The position numbers and the translations under genes were made by a program. From NCBI GenBank assembly GCA_050283925.1, contig JBNOAI010000006.1:186001-250000 (forward strand): a stretch of DNA of 64,000 nucleotides, in the 5' to 3' direction. The notes beneath the pieces were generated by a model. It was not told the DNA's origin. It saw only the letters and a list, made by a program, of their open reading frames with translations, and searched no databases. Below are positions 1-7,672 of the stretch, in pieces; positions within the stretch are counted from its first letter, which is position 1, and every line of letters starts with the position of its first letter. The DNA comes from ZC4RG25 sp023428365 (GTDB taxonomy: Bacteria > Pseudomonadota > Alphaproteobacteria > Rhizobiales > Hyphomicrobiaceae).

Positions 1-616
1 TCGTGTGCAGATAACGCATCGTTCCTCCAAGCGCTTCCCATGTGTGATGTCACTGACATACGCGGCAGCCAAGACGCATACAAGGCCGGATTGTCTGCAT
101 TTTCTCGGGTGTCAAGATCCTGCGCGGCGCGAATCGGCGACGTCATCAACACCGGCATGTTCGCGTCTGGGGACACACGGTGGATAGTTTGATTCAGACA
201 GGTGACGCCGAAGAGACGCAAACGCCGATGCTGCAGGTGCGAATCGCGCGAATCACTTGAACCGTTTCGGGGGCCGACGTGTGTGGATTTCTTTTCCACG
301 ACGCCGATGCCACTGCGACTTCCCACAGGGAAAACCTGGGTGCGATCGCAAATTCAGCGTCGAAATAATGCGCGTGTTTTCAAGTTGTTGGAGCGGGTGA
401 CTTGAAACACGGCTTCGACTTCGAGGCGGATTTTCGCTGGTAGACGGAGCGATTTTCCGCTGGTCCCGCGACGTTCAAATGCTAAATCTTGTGGCGCTTG
501 ATCACGCCGACTGATGGAGAGGGCCTCCGACGCAGTCAGCAGGGTCCGGCGATAGTGAATAGTGGGTCGACTCGACCTGATGTTGGTCGACGCAACCAAG
601 TAAGCGGGGTGTTCTA
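1..616. other. Non-coding stretch upstream of the cold-shock gene
   Basis: I find no convincing gene here. The short open frames on both strands lack ribosome binding sites and show no recognisable motif. The stretch presumably carries the promoter and 5' leader of the double cold-shock gene that starts at 617, but no clear -35/-10 pair or terminator stands out. The window may also start inside a longer intergenic region. Confidence 0.4.
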
Positions 617-1234
617 ATGGGGGATAACAAATTACCTCCTGATTATCCGGATTCTCATTTGCTCGAAGGCAGTGGCGGCCTCGACCAAGTGCAGGGGATC
701 GAGGAAATTGGCGGTCTCGACGTTTTTGAGATTGCCGGGTCGATCAAGTGGTTCGACGCTTCCAAGGGCTTTGGCTTCATTGTTCCGGACAACGGTCACG
801 CTGACGTGCTCCTGCACGTGACGTGCCTGCGGGCAGGTGGCTATCAGACGGCCTACGAAGGAGCGCGGGTTCACTGCCAGGTGCTGCGGCGGCCGAAGGG
901 CCTGCAGGCCTTCCGGGTCCTCAGCATGGACGAAAGCACGGCAATCCATCCATCGCAGCTCCCGCAACGCACCCACGTCGTGGTACAAGCGGAAAGCGAC
1001 TGGGAACGAGCCATGGTGAAGTGGTTCAACCGAGTCCGTGGTTTCGGCTTCCTGACACGTGGAGAGGGTACCCCTGACGTCTTCGTTCACATGGAAACCC
1101 TGCGCCGGTTCGGCTTCACCGAGCTGCGCCCCGGGCAGATTGTCCAGGTCCGCTGGGGCCATGGCTACAAAGGGTGTATGGCTGCCGAGCTGCGGCCAGA
1201 TGGTCCGGTTTCAGGGCTGCCTTCGCAGCACTGA
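617..1234 (+). CDS. Two-domain cold-shock (CspA family) protein
   Basis: 205 residues with two complete cold-shock domains, at about residues 41-103 and 131-194. Each has the nucleic-acid-binding pair: RNP1 KGFGFI with RNP2 VLLHV in the first, RGFGFL with VFVHM in the second. Such domains bind single-stranded RNA or DNA and act as RNA chaperones in the cytoplasm. The duplicated architecture is typical of alphaproteobacteria. An acidic, poorly conserved leader of about 40 residues precedes domain 1. The ATG at 617 has a GCGGGG Shine-Dalgarno-like stretch upstream. The DUF192 gene follows after 4 bases, so the two are probably co-transcribed. Confidence 0.93.
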   Translation: MGDNKLPPDYPDSHLLEGSGGLDQVQGIEEIGGLDVFEIAGSIKWFDASKGFGFIVPDNGHADVLLHVTCLRAGGYQTAYEGARVHCQVLRRPKGLQAFRVLSMDESTAIHPSQLPQRTHVVVQAESDWERAMVKWFNRVRGFGFLTRGEGTPDVFVHMETLRRFGFTELRPGQIVQVRWGHGYKGCMAAELRPDGPVSGLPSQH

Positions 1235-1238
1235 TCGG

Positions 1239-1742
1239 TTGCCAATCTCTACGATCTACGTCATTGCCAGCAGGACCGCCTTCCGGGCGGTCCTGATTTC
1301 GTTTCTGATGGCGATGGTGATGATGCTAGGCGTCGCCTCCTCCGAAGCCAACATGCGGAAGGATAAGCTGACGCTGGTCACGGCTGCCGGGCAGCATGTG
1401 ATCGACATCGAAATCGCCCAGACGCTGGAGGAAAAGGCGCTGGGGTTGATGTACCGGCGCAATGTGCCGATGATGACGGGGATGCTGTTCCCTTATGATG
1501 GCGCTCAGGAGCTCACGATGTGGATGAAAAACACATACGCGCCCCTGGATATGATCTTTATTCGCGGCGATGGTGTCGTGCATCGCATCGAAGCGCGGAC
1601 CGAGCCGCTTTCCGAGCGCACGATCAGCTCCGGCGGTGCGGTGACAGCCGTCCTGGAGCTTGGCGCTGGAGAGGCTGCGCGATTGGGGCTGAAGCCTGGA
1701 GACAAAGTGCTCCACAGTCACTTCGGGACTGCGAAGCGCTGA
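1239..1742 (+). CDS. DUF192 family exported protein
   Basis: About 167 residues. The DUF192 fold is recognisable from a short LGLMYR segment, the MLFPY segment and MWMKNT followed by PLDMIFI. The biochemical function of the family is unsettled. I start it at TTG 1239, four bases after the cold-shock gene, because this gives a normal signal peptide: a basic n-region with two arginines, then a long hydrophobic stretch ending near ASSEA. The ATG at 1308 would leave only a short hydrophobic stub with no positive charge. Probably exported or periplasmic. The start is the uncertain part. Confidence 0.82.
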   Translation: MPISTIYVIASRTAFRAVLISFLMAMVMMLGVASSEANMRKDKLTLVTAAGQHVIDIEIAQTLEEKALGLMYRRNVPMMTGMLFPYDGAQELTMWMKNTYAPLDMIFIRGDGVVHRIEARTEPLSERTISSGGAVTAVLELGAGEAARLGLKPGDKVLHSHFGTAKR

Positions 1743-1750
1743 GCCACTGC

Positions 1751-2371
1751 TCAGCGCGGGAATGGCTTTAGAGGTGGCGGGACGCCGTCGGGCAAGGGAG
1801 TCCGCGCCATGTTGAGGATCATCGCCAGCAGTGAGTAGTGGCCGCAGATTGCGGCCAGATCGATAGCGCCCTGTTCGCCGTAGAGCGTCTTGATGCGGGC
1901 GTACGTCGGATCGCTGACCTGCCCGTTCGCGTGAAGCTCGGTGCAGAACGCATAGACCGCCGCGTCCTCGCCCTCCAGGGCCTCGGGATGACGGCCGTCA
2001 GCAATCGCATCCGCGACCTGTTCAGGCAAGCCCGCGTGAACCGCCACCTGCCGATGCGTGAACCACTCGTACTGCTGTGTCCAGCGTCGGGCGGTGATGA
2101 GGATGGCGAGCTCCTTGAGGCGTTGCGGGATCGCGCACTCGAAGCGCAGGTAGCGTCCAAGCAGATCGGCAGCCTTGAAAATCTCAGGGCTGCGGATCAG
2201 CGGCAGGAACGGACCGTCGACATCGTGCCCGCGCCGCTGCCGGAACTCGTCGGCTGTGGCCCGTTGGGCTGGTGTGTATTGATCCGCAGGCAGCGCCGGC
2301 ATTCGATCATCCGGAGATGTGCCGACCTTAGGCATGATTTTAAGTTCAGGGGCGATCTTGTCCTGGCTCAT
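1751..2371 (-). CDS. Carboxymuconolactone decarboxylase (AhpD-like) family protein
   Basis: 206 residues, all-helical AhpD/CMD-like domain at about residues 45-185. Family landmarks are the arginine-rich RLKELAIL helix and the following WTQQYEW-THRQVA segment. The CxxC of peroxidatic AhpD proteins is absent, so a redox role like AhpD is unlikely; members of this type are usually of unknown substrate. It follows the SDR gene on the same strand after 36 bases, suggesting an operon for degradation of a small organic compound. It converges with the DUF192 gene with only 8 bases between the ends. Confidence 0.85.
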   Translation of the reverse strand: MSQDKIAPELKIMPKVGTSPDDRMPALPADQYTPAQRATADEFRQRRGHDVDGPFLPLIRSPEIFKAADLLGRYLRFECAIPQRLKELAILITARRWTQQYEWFTHRQVAVHAGLPEQVADAIADGRHPEALEGEDAAVYAFCTELHANGQVSDPTYARIKTLYGEQGAIDLAAICGHYSLLAMILNMARTPLPDGVPPPLKPFPR

Positions 2372-2407
2372 GCGATGGATCCGTCTGTGTTTTGCAAAGG
2401 CCGGCTG

Positions 2408-3220
2408 TTATTGAGCACCGGCGAGGCGCGCCGTTGCGCTGAGACCGCCGTCGACGACGAGTTCGGCGCCCGTGATGTAACGCGCTTCGTCGGACGCGAG
2501 GAAGAGCGCCGCGTGGGCCACGTCCCAGGCATTTCCCATGTGACCCATGGGCGGCTGCGCGTCGCGTTTGCGGCGTAGTTCCTCGACATTGCCACCAGCC
2601 TGCTGACCAGCGAGGCGATGCTCCACGAGCGGCGTGTTCATCAGTCCTGGAATGACGATGTTGCAGCGGATGTTGTCACGCGCGTAACGGACTGCGGTGA
2701 CGCGTGTGAAGTGGATCAGGCCAGCCTTGGATGACGCGTAGGCGACGACCTCGGGACCGTAATGTGCCAACGCTGCGATGGAAGCGAGATTGACGATCGA
2801 CCCGCCACCCTGGCCCAGCATGATCGGGACGACGTGCTTGCAGGTCAGAAACACGTAGCGGATGTTGACGTCGAACTGACGATCCCAAACGTCCAGCGGC
2901 ATCGTGACGACATCGCCCGGTGCAGATCCGCCGACGTTGTTCACGAGGATGTCGATACGTCCGTAGGTTTTCATACACGCCGCGACCATCGCCGCAATCG
3001 ACTCCGGGTCGGTGACATCCACCGGCGCAATGGTTGACTGCCCGCCTTCTTCGGCGATGAGGCGCTGGGTTTCAGCTGCTGCGTCGAGATTGTTGTCAGC
3101 GCCGAATACCGTGGCCCCTTCGCGCGCAAATAAGGCTGCGATGGCGCGACCGTTCCCCCAGCCAGGTCCGATAGAGCCTGCGCCGACAATCAGGGCAACC
3201 TTGTTTTCGAGTCGGGCCAA
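2408..3220 (-). CDS. SDR family NAD(P)-dependent oxidoreductase
   Basis: 270 residues with the classical short-chain dehydrogenase pattern: an N-terminal Rossmann glycine motif GAGSIGPGWGNG, an NNVGG strand, a catalytic Ser in VNLASIA, the YASSK catalytic Tyr/Lys pair, and a C-terminal ITGAELVVDGG segment typical of the FabG-like branch. I start it at TTG 3220 because GGAGGAAG lies 5 bases upstream and the protein then begins right before the Rossmann fold. An upstream ATG at 3388 would add about 56 residues without family similarity. Substrate unknown. Probably in an operon with the following CMD-family gene. Confidence 0.9.
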   Translation of the reverse strand: MARLENKVALIVGAGSIGPGWGNGRAIAALFAREGATVFGADNNLDAAAETQRLIAEEGGQSTIAPVDVTDPESIAAMVAACMKTYGRIDILVNNVGGSAPGDVVTMPLDVWDRQFDVNIRYVFLTCKHVVPIMLGQGGGSIVNLASIAALAHYGPEVVAYASSKAGLIHFTRVTAVRYARDNIRCNIVIPGLMNTPLVEHRLAGQQAGGNVEELRRKRDAQPPMGHMGNAWDVAHAALFLASDEARYITGAELVVDGGLSATARLAGAQ

Positions 3221-3462
3221 AGCGCTTCCTCCAACTTCTTCACAGATATTCTGGCCAACGTCGTTGATGTCTGACTCGCCCAGGCTGAGCTGTTCTGCGC
3301 ACGGATTCAATGCTTTTTGCGAGTTTGCTCGATCACGGCAACGGTTTGCACCCATGCGGCGTGGGCAGATAACCAGGAGGTGGTGCAAAAATACACTGTT
3401 AATATTCCCTTAACGCCATAGGTTGGCCTCCGTGAGTTTTAAGTGGCGTTGTTGGGGGAGTG

Positions 3463-4221
3463 ATGAAAGCGTTGCGTTGGTTGGCGTCTGTCGCTGTTGC
3501 GACGACGATGGGGGCAGGTGTTGCCTCCGCTGCAGATCTTGGCGGCATGCCTTACGGCTCGATCAAGGATGAGCCGGTCTATCAGAAGCCCTTCTCCTGG
3601 ACAGGATTCTATATCGGCGCTCACGGCGGCTACGGCTGGGGTGAGTTCCATGACAAGGGCAATCCGGCTGCCGACAAGAAGGATATCGACGGTGGCTTCG
3701 GCGGTGTTCAGCTGGGCTACAATGTGCAGCTGCCGAGCAATCTCGTTCTGGGCGTAGAGGCGGATGTATCGCTGAGCGGCGTCGGCAAGGACTGGCTTGG
3801 TTACAAGGAAAGCGGCAACCCGAATGATCCGTACTACGGCTCGGATGAGTCTAAGTGGTTCGGAACGCTACGCGCGCGTGCAGGCTATGCCTTCGGCCGC
3901 TTTATGCCATATGTCACCGGCGGTCTGATCTGGAGTGATAACGAGCACTCGCTCGGCTGTGATCGCGCTGTTCCTCCGGGTAATCCTCAGGGTTGTGCAG
4001 CTGCTTTCGAGACCAAGGACTCGAAGGTGTCGTTTGGCTGGGTCGTCGGCGCGGGTGCAGAGTATGCGCTCACCAACAACTGGACGATCAAGGGCGAATA
4101 TCTCTACGGTGAGCTCGACACTGGGAAGGTGTCGCTCGTGGACACCAACTGGCCCAATGTCAAACGTGACTTTGACGGTCACGTGAACATCGTCCGCGCG
4201 GGCATCAACTACAAGTTCTGA
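3463..4221 (+). CDS. Outer-membrane beta-barrel protein (Omp25/31-like, porin-family)
   Basis: About 252 residues. A signal peptide ends near VASAADL. Then comes the motif WTGFYIGAHGGYGWGEF, the signature first strand of the rhizobial/Brucella Omp25/Omp31-like barrel. Alternating aromatic strands follow, and the protein ends in INYKF with the terminal Phe used for BAM-dependent insertion. The short ADLGGMPYGS start of the mature protein is typical. ATG 3463 directly follows GTG 3460; the purine stretch GGGGGAG lies just upstream. Monocistronic: a strong terminator follows at 4241. Role: structural outer-membrane protein, no enzymatic function expected. Confidence 0.92.
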   Translation: MKALRWLASVAVATTMGAGVASAADLGGMPYGSIKDEPVYQKPFSWTGFYIGAHGGYGWGEFHDKGNPAADKKDIDGGFGGVQLGYNVQLPSNLVLGVEADVSLSGVGKDWLGYKESGNPNDPYYGSDESKWFGTLRARAGYAFGRFMPYVTGGLIWSDNEHSLGCDRAVPPGNPQGCAAAFETKDSKVSFGWVVGAGAEYALTNNWTIKGEYLYGELDTGKVSLVDTNWPNVKRDFDGHVNIVRAGINYKF

Positions 4222-4240
4222 GAAGAGTGTACTGCGTACA

Positions 4241-4269
4241 AAAAAGGCCACCGTCATGGTGGCCTTTTT
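4241..4269 (+). terminator. Rho-independent terminator of the outer-membrane protein gene
   Basis: Inverted repeat with arms AAAAAGGCCACC and GGTGGCCTTTTT around a 5-base loop, with more T residues after it. The flanking A and T runs make it usable on both strands, so it can also end transcription of the convergent DUF2076 gene. Confidence 0.9.
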
Positions 4270-4315
4270 CGTTTTTGCTAAGCACTAGCTTATGTGCGCT
4301 GATGCCCCTGCGGCC

Positions 4316-4996
4316 TCAGATATCGAGATCCATGTCTCCGCCACCCCAATCGCCGCCGCCCCAGTCGCTGGAGTCGTCGTCGTGGCTGGCATCCTGGAGA
4401 TTTGCGTCTTCGCCGGAGCTGGCGTTGTCGTCATGGCTGGCCTGCTGTGCGCCGGCGTCGGTCGTGCCTCCGGCTTGAGCGGAGGATCCTCCGCCGAGCA
4501 TGCTGGAGATGCCGTTCGCCAACAGCATGCCGCCCGCAACACCTGCCGCCGTTGCCATGGCCGATTGCAGGAAGCTGCCGCCGCCGGGCTGCTGAGCGCT
4601 CGCCTGAAGCGGCTGTCCACCCGGACCGCGTGCCGGAGCGCCGATCGGCCCGCTACGGCCGCCGGCCGGTGGTACGCTGCCACGGTTCATCTGCGGACGC
4701 GGCGCCGCGGTATTTCCGCCACCGAACAGCCCACCAAGGAAGCCGCCGCTTGATGCGGGCGCGCGTTGAGATTCTGCGTTCCGGAGCTGCTGCTCGAGCT
4801 GACGGATACGGGCGTCGGCCTGCTGTAACGCGTGTTCTTGAACCAGCACGGACTGCACCAGCATGTACGGTGCATCCGGATTCTGCTGAACGGACTGACG
4901 GATCAGTGTTTCGGCGTCGCCGTCCTTCTCAAGCGACCCGAATTCGCGCATGCGATCGAACAGGCCGGAAATGAGTTGGCGGTCTTCTGGTGTCAT
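4316..4996 (-). CDS. DUF2076 domain-containing protein
   Basis: 226 residues. The N-terminal MTPEDRQLISGLFDRM segment and a coiled-coil-like QQADARIRQLEQQL region are typical of DUF2076. They are followed by glycine-rich GFLGGLFGG, a low-complexity Pro/Gly/Gln region, a short hydrophobic segment (MATAAGVAGGMLLANGI) and an acidic C-terminus rich in Asp, Ser and Trp-Gly-Gly repeats. Function unknown; probably an envelope-associated scaffold-like protein. The start at 4996 has GGGAGAG 5 bases upstream; a longer upstream frame has no such support. Confidence 0.85.
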   Translation of the reverse strand: MTPEDRQLISGLFDRMREFGSLEKDGDAETLIRQSVQQNPDAPYMLVQSVLVQEHALQQADARIRQLEQQLRNAESQRAPASSGGFLGGLFGGGNTAAPRPQMNRGSVPPAGGRSGPIGAPARGPGGQPLQASAQQPGGGSFLQSAMATAAGVAGGMLLANGISSMLGGGSSAQAGGTTDAGAQQASHDDNASSGEDANLQDASHDDDSSDWGGGDWGGGDMDLDI

Positions 4997-5085
4997 TGCG
5001 CTCTCCCAAGCGATTTCACTGATGCGCCTGATGTGGGAAGCGCAGCGCGTATCGCAATAGGACAAACGCGATTCTTTGATACCGC

Positions 5086-6228
5086 TTAGAAAACGGCGCC
5101 ACGCGCGGCTACGGGCCATAGTTCTGCGACGTGAGCGTCGGACGTGTGCAAGCCACGAATGCCGATGTACCAGTCGTAGAGATTGACCGTCGGATCGCAG
5201 TGGCCAGGGATCAGTATTAGCTTATCGCCGAGCGCCGGCCGCTGCTGGCAACCGGTTAGGTCGAGCGCCCCGTGCTCATCGGAAGGACGATGATATTTCG
5301 CGCCGGGCAAGCCGGGAAGTTCGGGGAAACCAGCGTCGTTGCTCAATGCTTTGTGGCCGGCATCAACAACCGCGCGATCCATCTCTGGCGTGCTCATGAC
5401 GGTCGCCAGCACGAACAGCGAATGCTCGAACGTATCGAAGGGGCCGCCATCGGCGCGCTTGTTCTTCGCGTAATCGGCATCCATGAAGATGTACGAACCC
5501 GCTTGCAGCTCGTTCCAGATGCCGCTGGCAGCTTCGGTTTCGAATGTGCCGGTGCCAGCGCCCGTGATGATGGGACACGCTAGGCCGACACGGTCGAATT
5601 CCGTCAGTGTTTCCTTGACGCGCTCACCGGCGCTCGCGATTGCGGCTTGCCGCTCGGCGTCAGGGCGGAAGTGCTGCGCTGTTCCATAATACGCATGCAG
5701 TCCGCCGAATGTGAGATGGGCCGAATCCGCGATCTGCTGGGCGAGTTCTGCGGCGGGCTTACCCGGTTGCACGCCGCAACGGCGGCCGCCGCAATCAATC
5801 TCGACAAGCACATTCAAGCGGACCTCTGCGCGCGCCGCCGCCGCATTCAATTCCGGAATGATCAGCGCATTGTCGGCGCAAACCGCGACCGTGGCTTCGC
5901 GGGCCAGTGCGGCGAGGCGATCATGTTTCCTGCGGCCGACGATTTCGTTTGCGACCAGCACATCGCTGACGCCACCTTTGACCAGAACTTCCGCCTCCGA
6001 CACCTTCTGGCAGCATGCGCCGACAGCGCCGAGCGCCATCTGTTTAAGCGCGATGATCGGGGATTTGTGGGACTTGGCATGCGGGCGCAGACGCACGCCC
6101 GGATAGCGGCTGACGAGGGTCGCCATCCGCTGCAAATTCCGTTCGAAGGCGTCGAGGTCGATCAGCAGCGCCGGCGTGTCGACGTCGGCGAGCGGCATGC
6201 CCAATTCTGCTGGCGGGGGAAGCGTCAC
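5086..6228 (-). CDS. D-threonine aldolase / DSD1-family PLP-dependent enzyme
   Basis: 380 residues. Alanine-racemase-like TIM barrel with the PLP lysine in RPHAKSHKS (about residue 50), followed by a C-terminal D-serine-dehydratase-like domain with the metal-binding HxC in IPGHCDPTVN. The family includes D-threonine aldolases and beta-hydroxyaspartate aldolase (BhcC). It cleaves or dehydrates D-beta-hydroxy amino acids using PLP and a divalent cation. None of the partner genes of the beta-hydroxyaspartate cycle is nearby, so the substrate is left open. Its ATG overlaps the stop of the preceding 100-residue gene by 4 bases, so the two are translationally coupled. Confidence 0.88.
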   Translation of the reverse strand: MTLPPPAELGMPLADVDTPALLIDLDAFERNLQRMATLVSRYPGVRLRPHAKSHKSPIIALKQMALGAVGACCQKVSEAEVLVKGGVSDVLVANEIVGRRKHDRLAALAREATVAVCADNALIIPELNAAAARAEVRLNVLVEIDCGGRRCGVQPGKPAAELAQQIADSAHLTFGGLHAYYGTAQHFRPDAERQAAIASAGERVKETLTEFDRVGLACPIITGAGTGTFETEAASGIWNELQAGSYIFMDADYAKNKRADGGPFDTFEHSLFVLATVMSTPEMDRAVVDAGHKALSNDAGFPELPGLPGAKYHRPSDEHGALDLTGCQQRPALGDKLILIPGHCDPTVNLYDWYIGIRGLHTSDAHVAELWPVAARGAVF

Positions 6229-6527
6229 GATTTCGTCTCCTTGGATTTGTCTGGCGCACCATCGCCGGCCTGCGGGTAGCGGCCGTCGTCGAGCAGCTTG
6301 AGCATGTACTCATGATAGGTCAGGCCGGCTGCTTTCGCACGCTTCAGACGGAACAGCATGATGTCCCGGGGTGGGTTTTGCCAGACCTTGGCGTGAGCCT
6401 TTTTCCACGCGTGCCGCACGTACAGCCGTTTGCCCGGCGGTTCGTCGTCGAGGGGCGGGCCGCCGTTGTGACCGATGCCATGCAGCGGCCATTGCGGCGG
6501 TCTGATCCAGTTGCGCACGTTGCTCAA
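6225..6527 (-). CDS. Small conserved hypothetical protein with GHNGGPPLDD motif
   Basis: 100 residues, basic and Trp/Pro rich, cytoplasmic by composition. The motif IGHNGGPPLDD near residue 20 recurs in many small rhizobial proteins of unknown function. The central YVRHAWKKAHAKVW stretch is amphipathic. Start is TTG 6527, with AAGG about 7 bases upstream. The stop overlaps the start of the aldolase-like gene (ATGA), which makes it the first gene of a coupled pair. The upstream side is a divergent promoter region shared with the MarR-GNAT gene. Confidence 0.7.
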   Translation of the reverse strand: MSNVRNWIRPPQWPLHGIGHNGGPPLDDEPPGKRLYVRHAWKKAHAKVWQNPPRDIMLFRLKRAKAAGLTYHEYMLKLLDDGRYPQAGDGAPDKSKETKS

Positions 6528-6640
6528 GGCACGACCTTGCGAATGCGGGGATGGACCATCTCTACTTCAAACGGTTTGGCAGCCAAGCGCCCTGCGGACA
6601 TCTGAGTGCGGATGACGCAGGGATACCCTTTGACATGAAG

Positions 6641-6668
6641 ATAATATCTGACTTAAGTCAGATATTAT
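6641..6668. promoter_or_regulatory. Perfect 28-bp palindrome, likely MarR operator over the start codon
   Basis: Two 14-base arms, ATAATATCTGACTT and its exact reverse complement, meet without a spacer. The last two bases are the AT of the ATG at 6667. MarR proteins bind such palindromes in their own promoter and repress themselves. Here the site leaves no room for a Shine-Dalgarno sequence, so the mRNA may be leaderless or folded over the start. The site is also about 114 bases from the divergent TTG start at 6527. Confidence 0.8.
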
Positions 6669-7542
6669 GCAACCCGATCCCATCCACCGGTTTCGTCGTT
6701 TCAGTCGCGCGGTCACGTTGGCCGTGGGCGCACTCGATACGTCGTTTCTCGGGCGAGGGCGGCCACTCGGGTCCGCGCGCGTGCTGAATGCGATCGGTCA
6801 CGGACGTTCGGACGTCGCTGAGATCCGCGAATACCTAGCGCTGGATTCGGGCCTCATGAGTCGCCTCTTGCGCGGTTTGGAGGATGAGGGCTTGGTGACA
6901 ACGGACCCCCATGCCGGTGATGCACGCCGCCGAGTTGCGGTGCTGACTGACGCGGGACAACGTGAGTTTCGCGCCTATGAGGATCTTTCGAATACGCAGG
7001 CCTCGTCACTTCTGAGCACATATCCGCATCCCGAAGAGCTGCTGGCAGCGATGGACCTGATCGCATCGGCGTTCGGGCGCGACCGTGTGGCAGTAGAGGA
7101 AGTCGATCCTCGCAGCGATGTCGCGCGCTACTGTCTAGGCGAATACTACGCCGAACTCGCGCGGCGGTTTGAAAAGGGATTCGATGTCTCGCTGTCGCGT
7201 GATCCTGAGGCGGCGGACATGGTTCGCCCGAGAGGCGCGTTCCTGATTGCGCTCTCGGACGGTCTGCCGCTGGGGTGCGTCGGGCTCAAGGGGACAGGCG
7301 GCGAGATCGCGGAAATCAAACGGTTGTGGGTGGCGCCCAGTGCGCGGGGCCTGGGGATTGGCAAGCGGTTGATGGCTGCGGCCGAAGCGGCGGCGCGGGA
7401 GCTGTCGATCAAAGTGCTTCGCCTGGACACCAACAGCGCCTTGCCTGAGGCGCTGCAACTCTACCAACGGACGGGCTGGACGGAGATTCCGCGTTTCAAC
7501 GACGACCCGTATCCTGATCTGTTCTTCGAGAAGGTGCTGTGA
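6667..7542 (+). CDS. MarR-family regulator fused to GNAT acetyltransferase
   Basis: 291 residues. Residues 1 to about 140 form a winged-helix MarR domain (wing DPHAGDARRRVAVLT). Residues about 150-291 form a GNAT domain with the acetyl-CoA loop ARGLGIGKRLM. This architecture is known in bacteria, but the modified substrate is usually unknown. The protein may sense a ligand through MarR and detoxify it by acetylation. The start codon lies in a perfect palindrome (6641-6668), which points to autorepression. A terminator follows at 7573. Confidence 0.9.
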   Translation: MQPDPIHRFRRFSRAVTLAVGALDTSFLGRGRPLGSARVLNAIGHGRSDVAEIREYLALDSGLMSRLLRGLEDEGLVTTDPHAGDARRRVAVLTDAGQREFRAYEDLSNTQASSLLSTYPHPEELLAAMDLIASAFGRDRVAVEEVDPRSDVARYCLGEYYAELARRFEKGFDVSLSRDPEAADMVRPRGAFLIALSDGLPLGCVGLKGTGGEIAEIKRLWVAPSARGLGIGKRLMAAAEAAARELSIKVLRLDTNSALPEALQLYQRTGWTEIPRFNDDPYPDLFFEKVL

Positions 7543-7572
7543 GGCGCCGGAGTTGGCGGTATGCAAAATTTG

Positions 7573-7613
7573 CCAGAGAGGCGATGTTGCATGCTATGAG
7601 CCTCTCTGGTTTT
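7573..7613 (+). terminator. Rho-independent terminator after the MarR-GNAT gene
   Basis: Arms CCAGAGAGGC and GCCTCTCTGG pair over about 17 loop bases and are followed by TTTT. It separates the MarR-GNAT gene from gatB. Confidence 0.8.
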
Positions 7614-7672
7614 CACGCTAATGCCGTAGGCTGGGCGTGCAACCGTGATTGAGACGCGATTTAGGGCAAGTC

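Noticed and set aside
1..600. Small genes in the first 600 bases
   Set aside because: Frames lack ribosome sites and motifs and are rich in Arg, Thr and Cys as random high-GC frames are.
4316..4996. A longer DUF2076 protein starting at 5119
   Set aside because: The extra 41 residues lack similarity and overlap the end of the aldolase-like gene; ATG 4996 has a good ribosome site.
5086..6228. A beta-hydroxyaspartate cycle (BhcC)
   Set aside because: None of BhcA, BhcB, BhcD or the regulator is adjacent, so only family level is supported.
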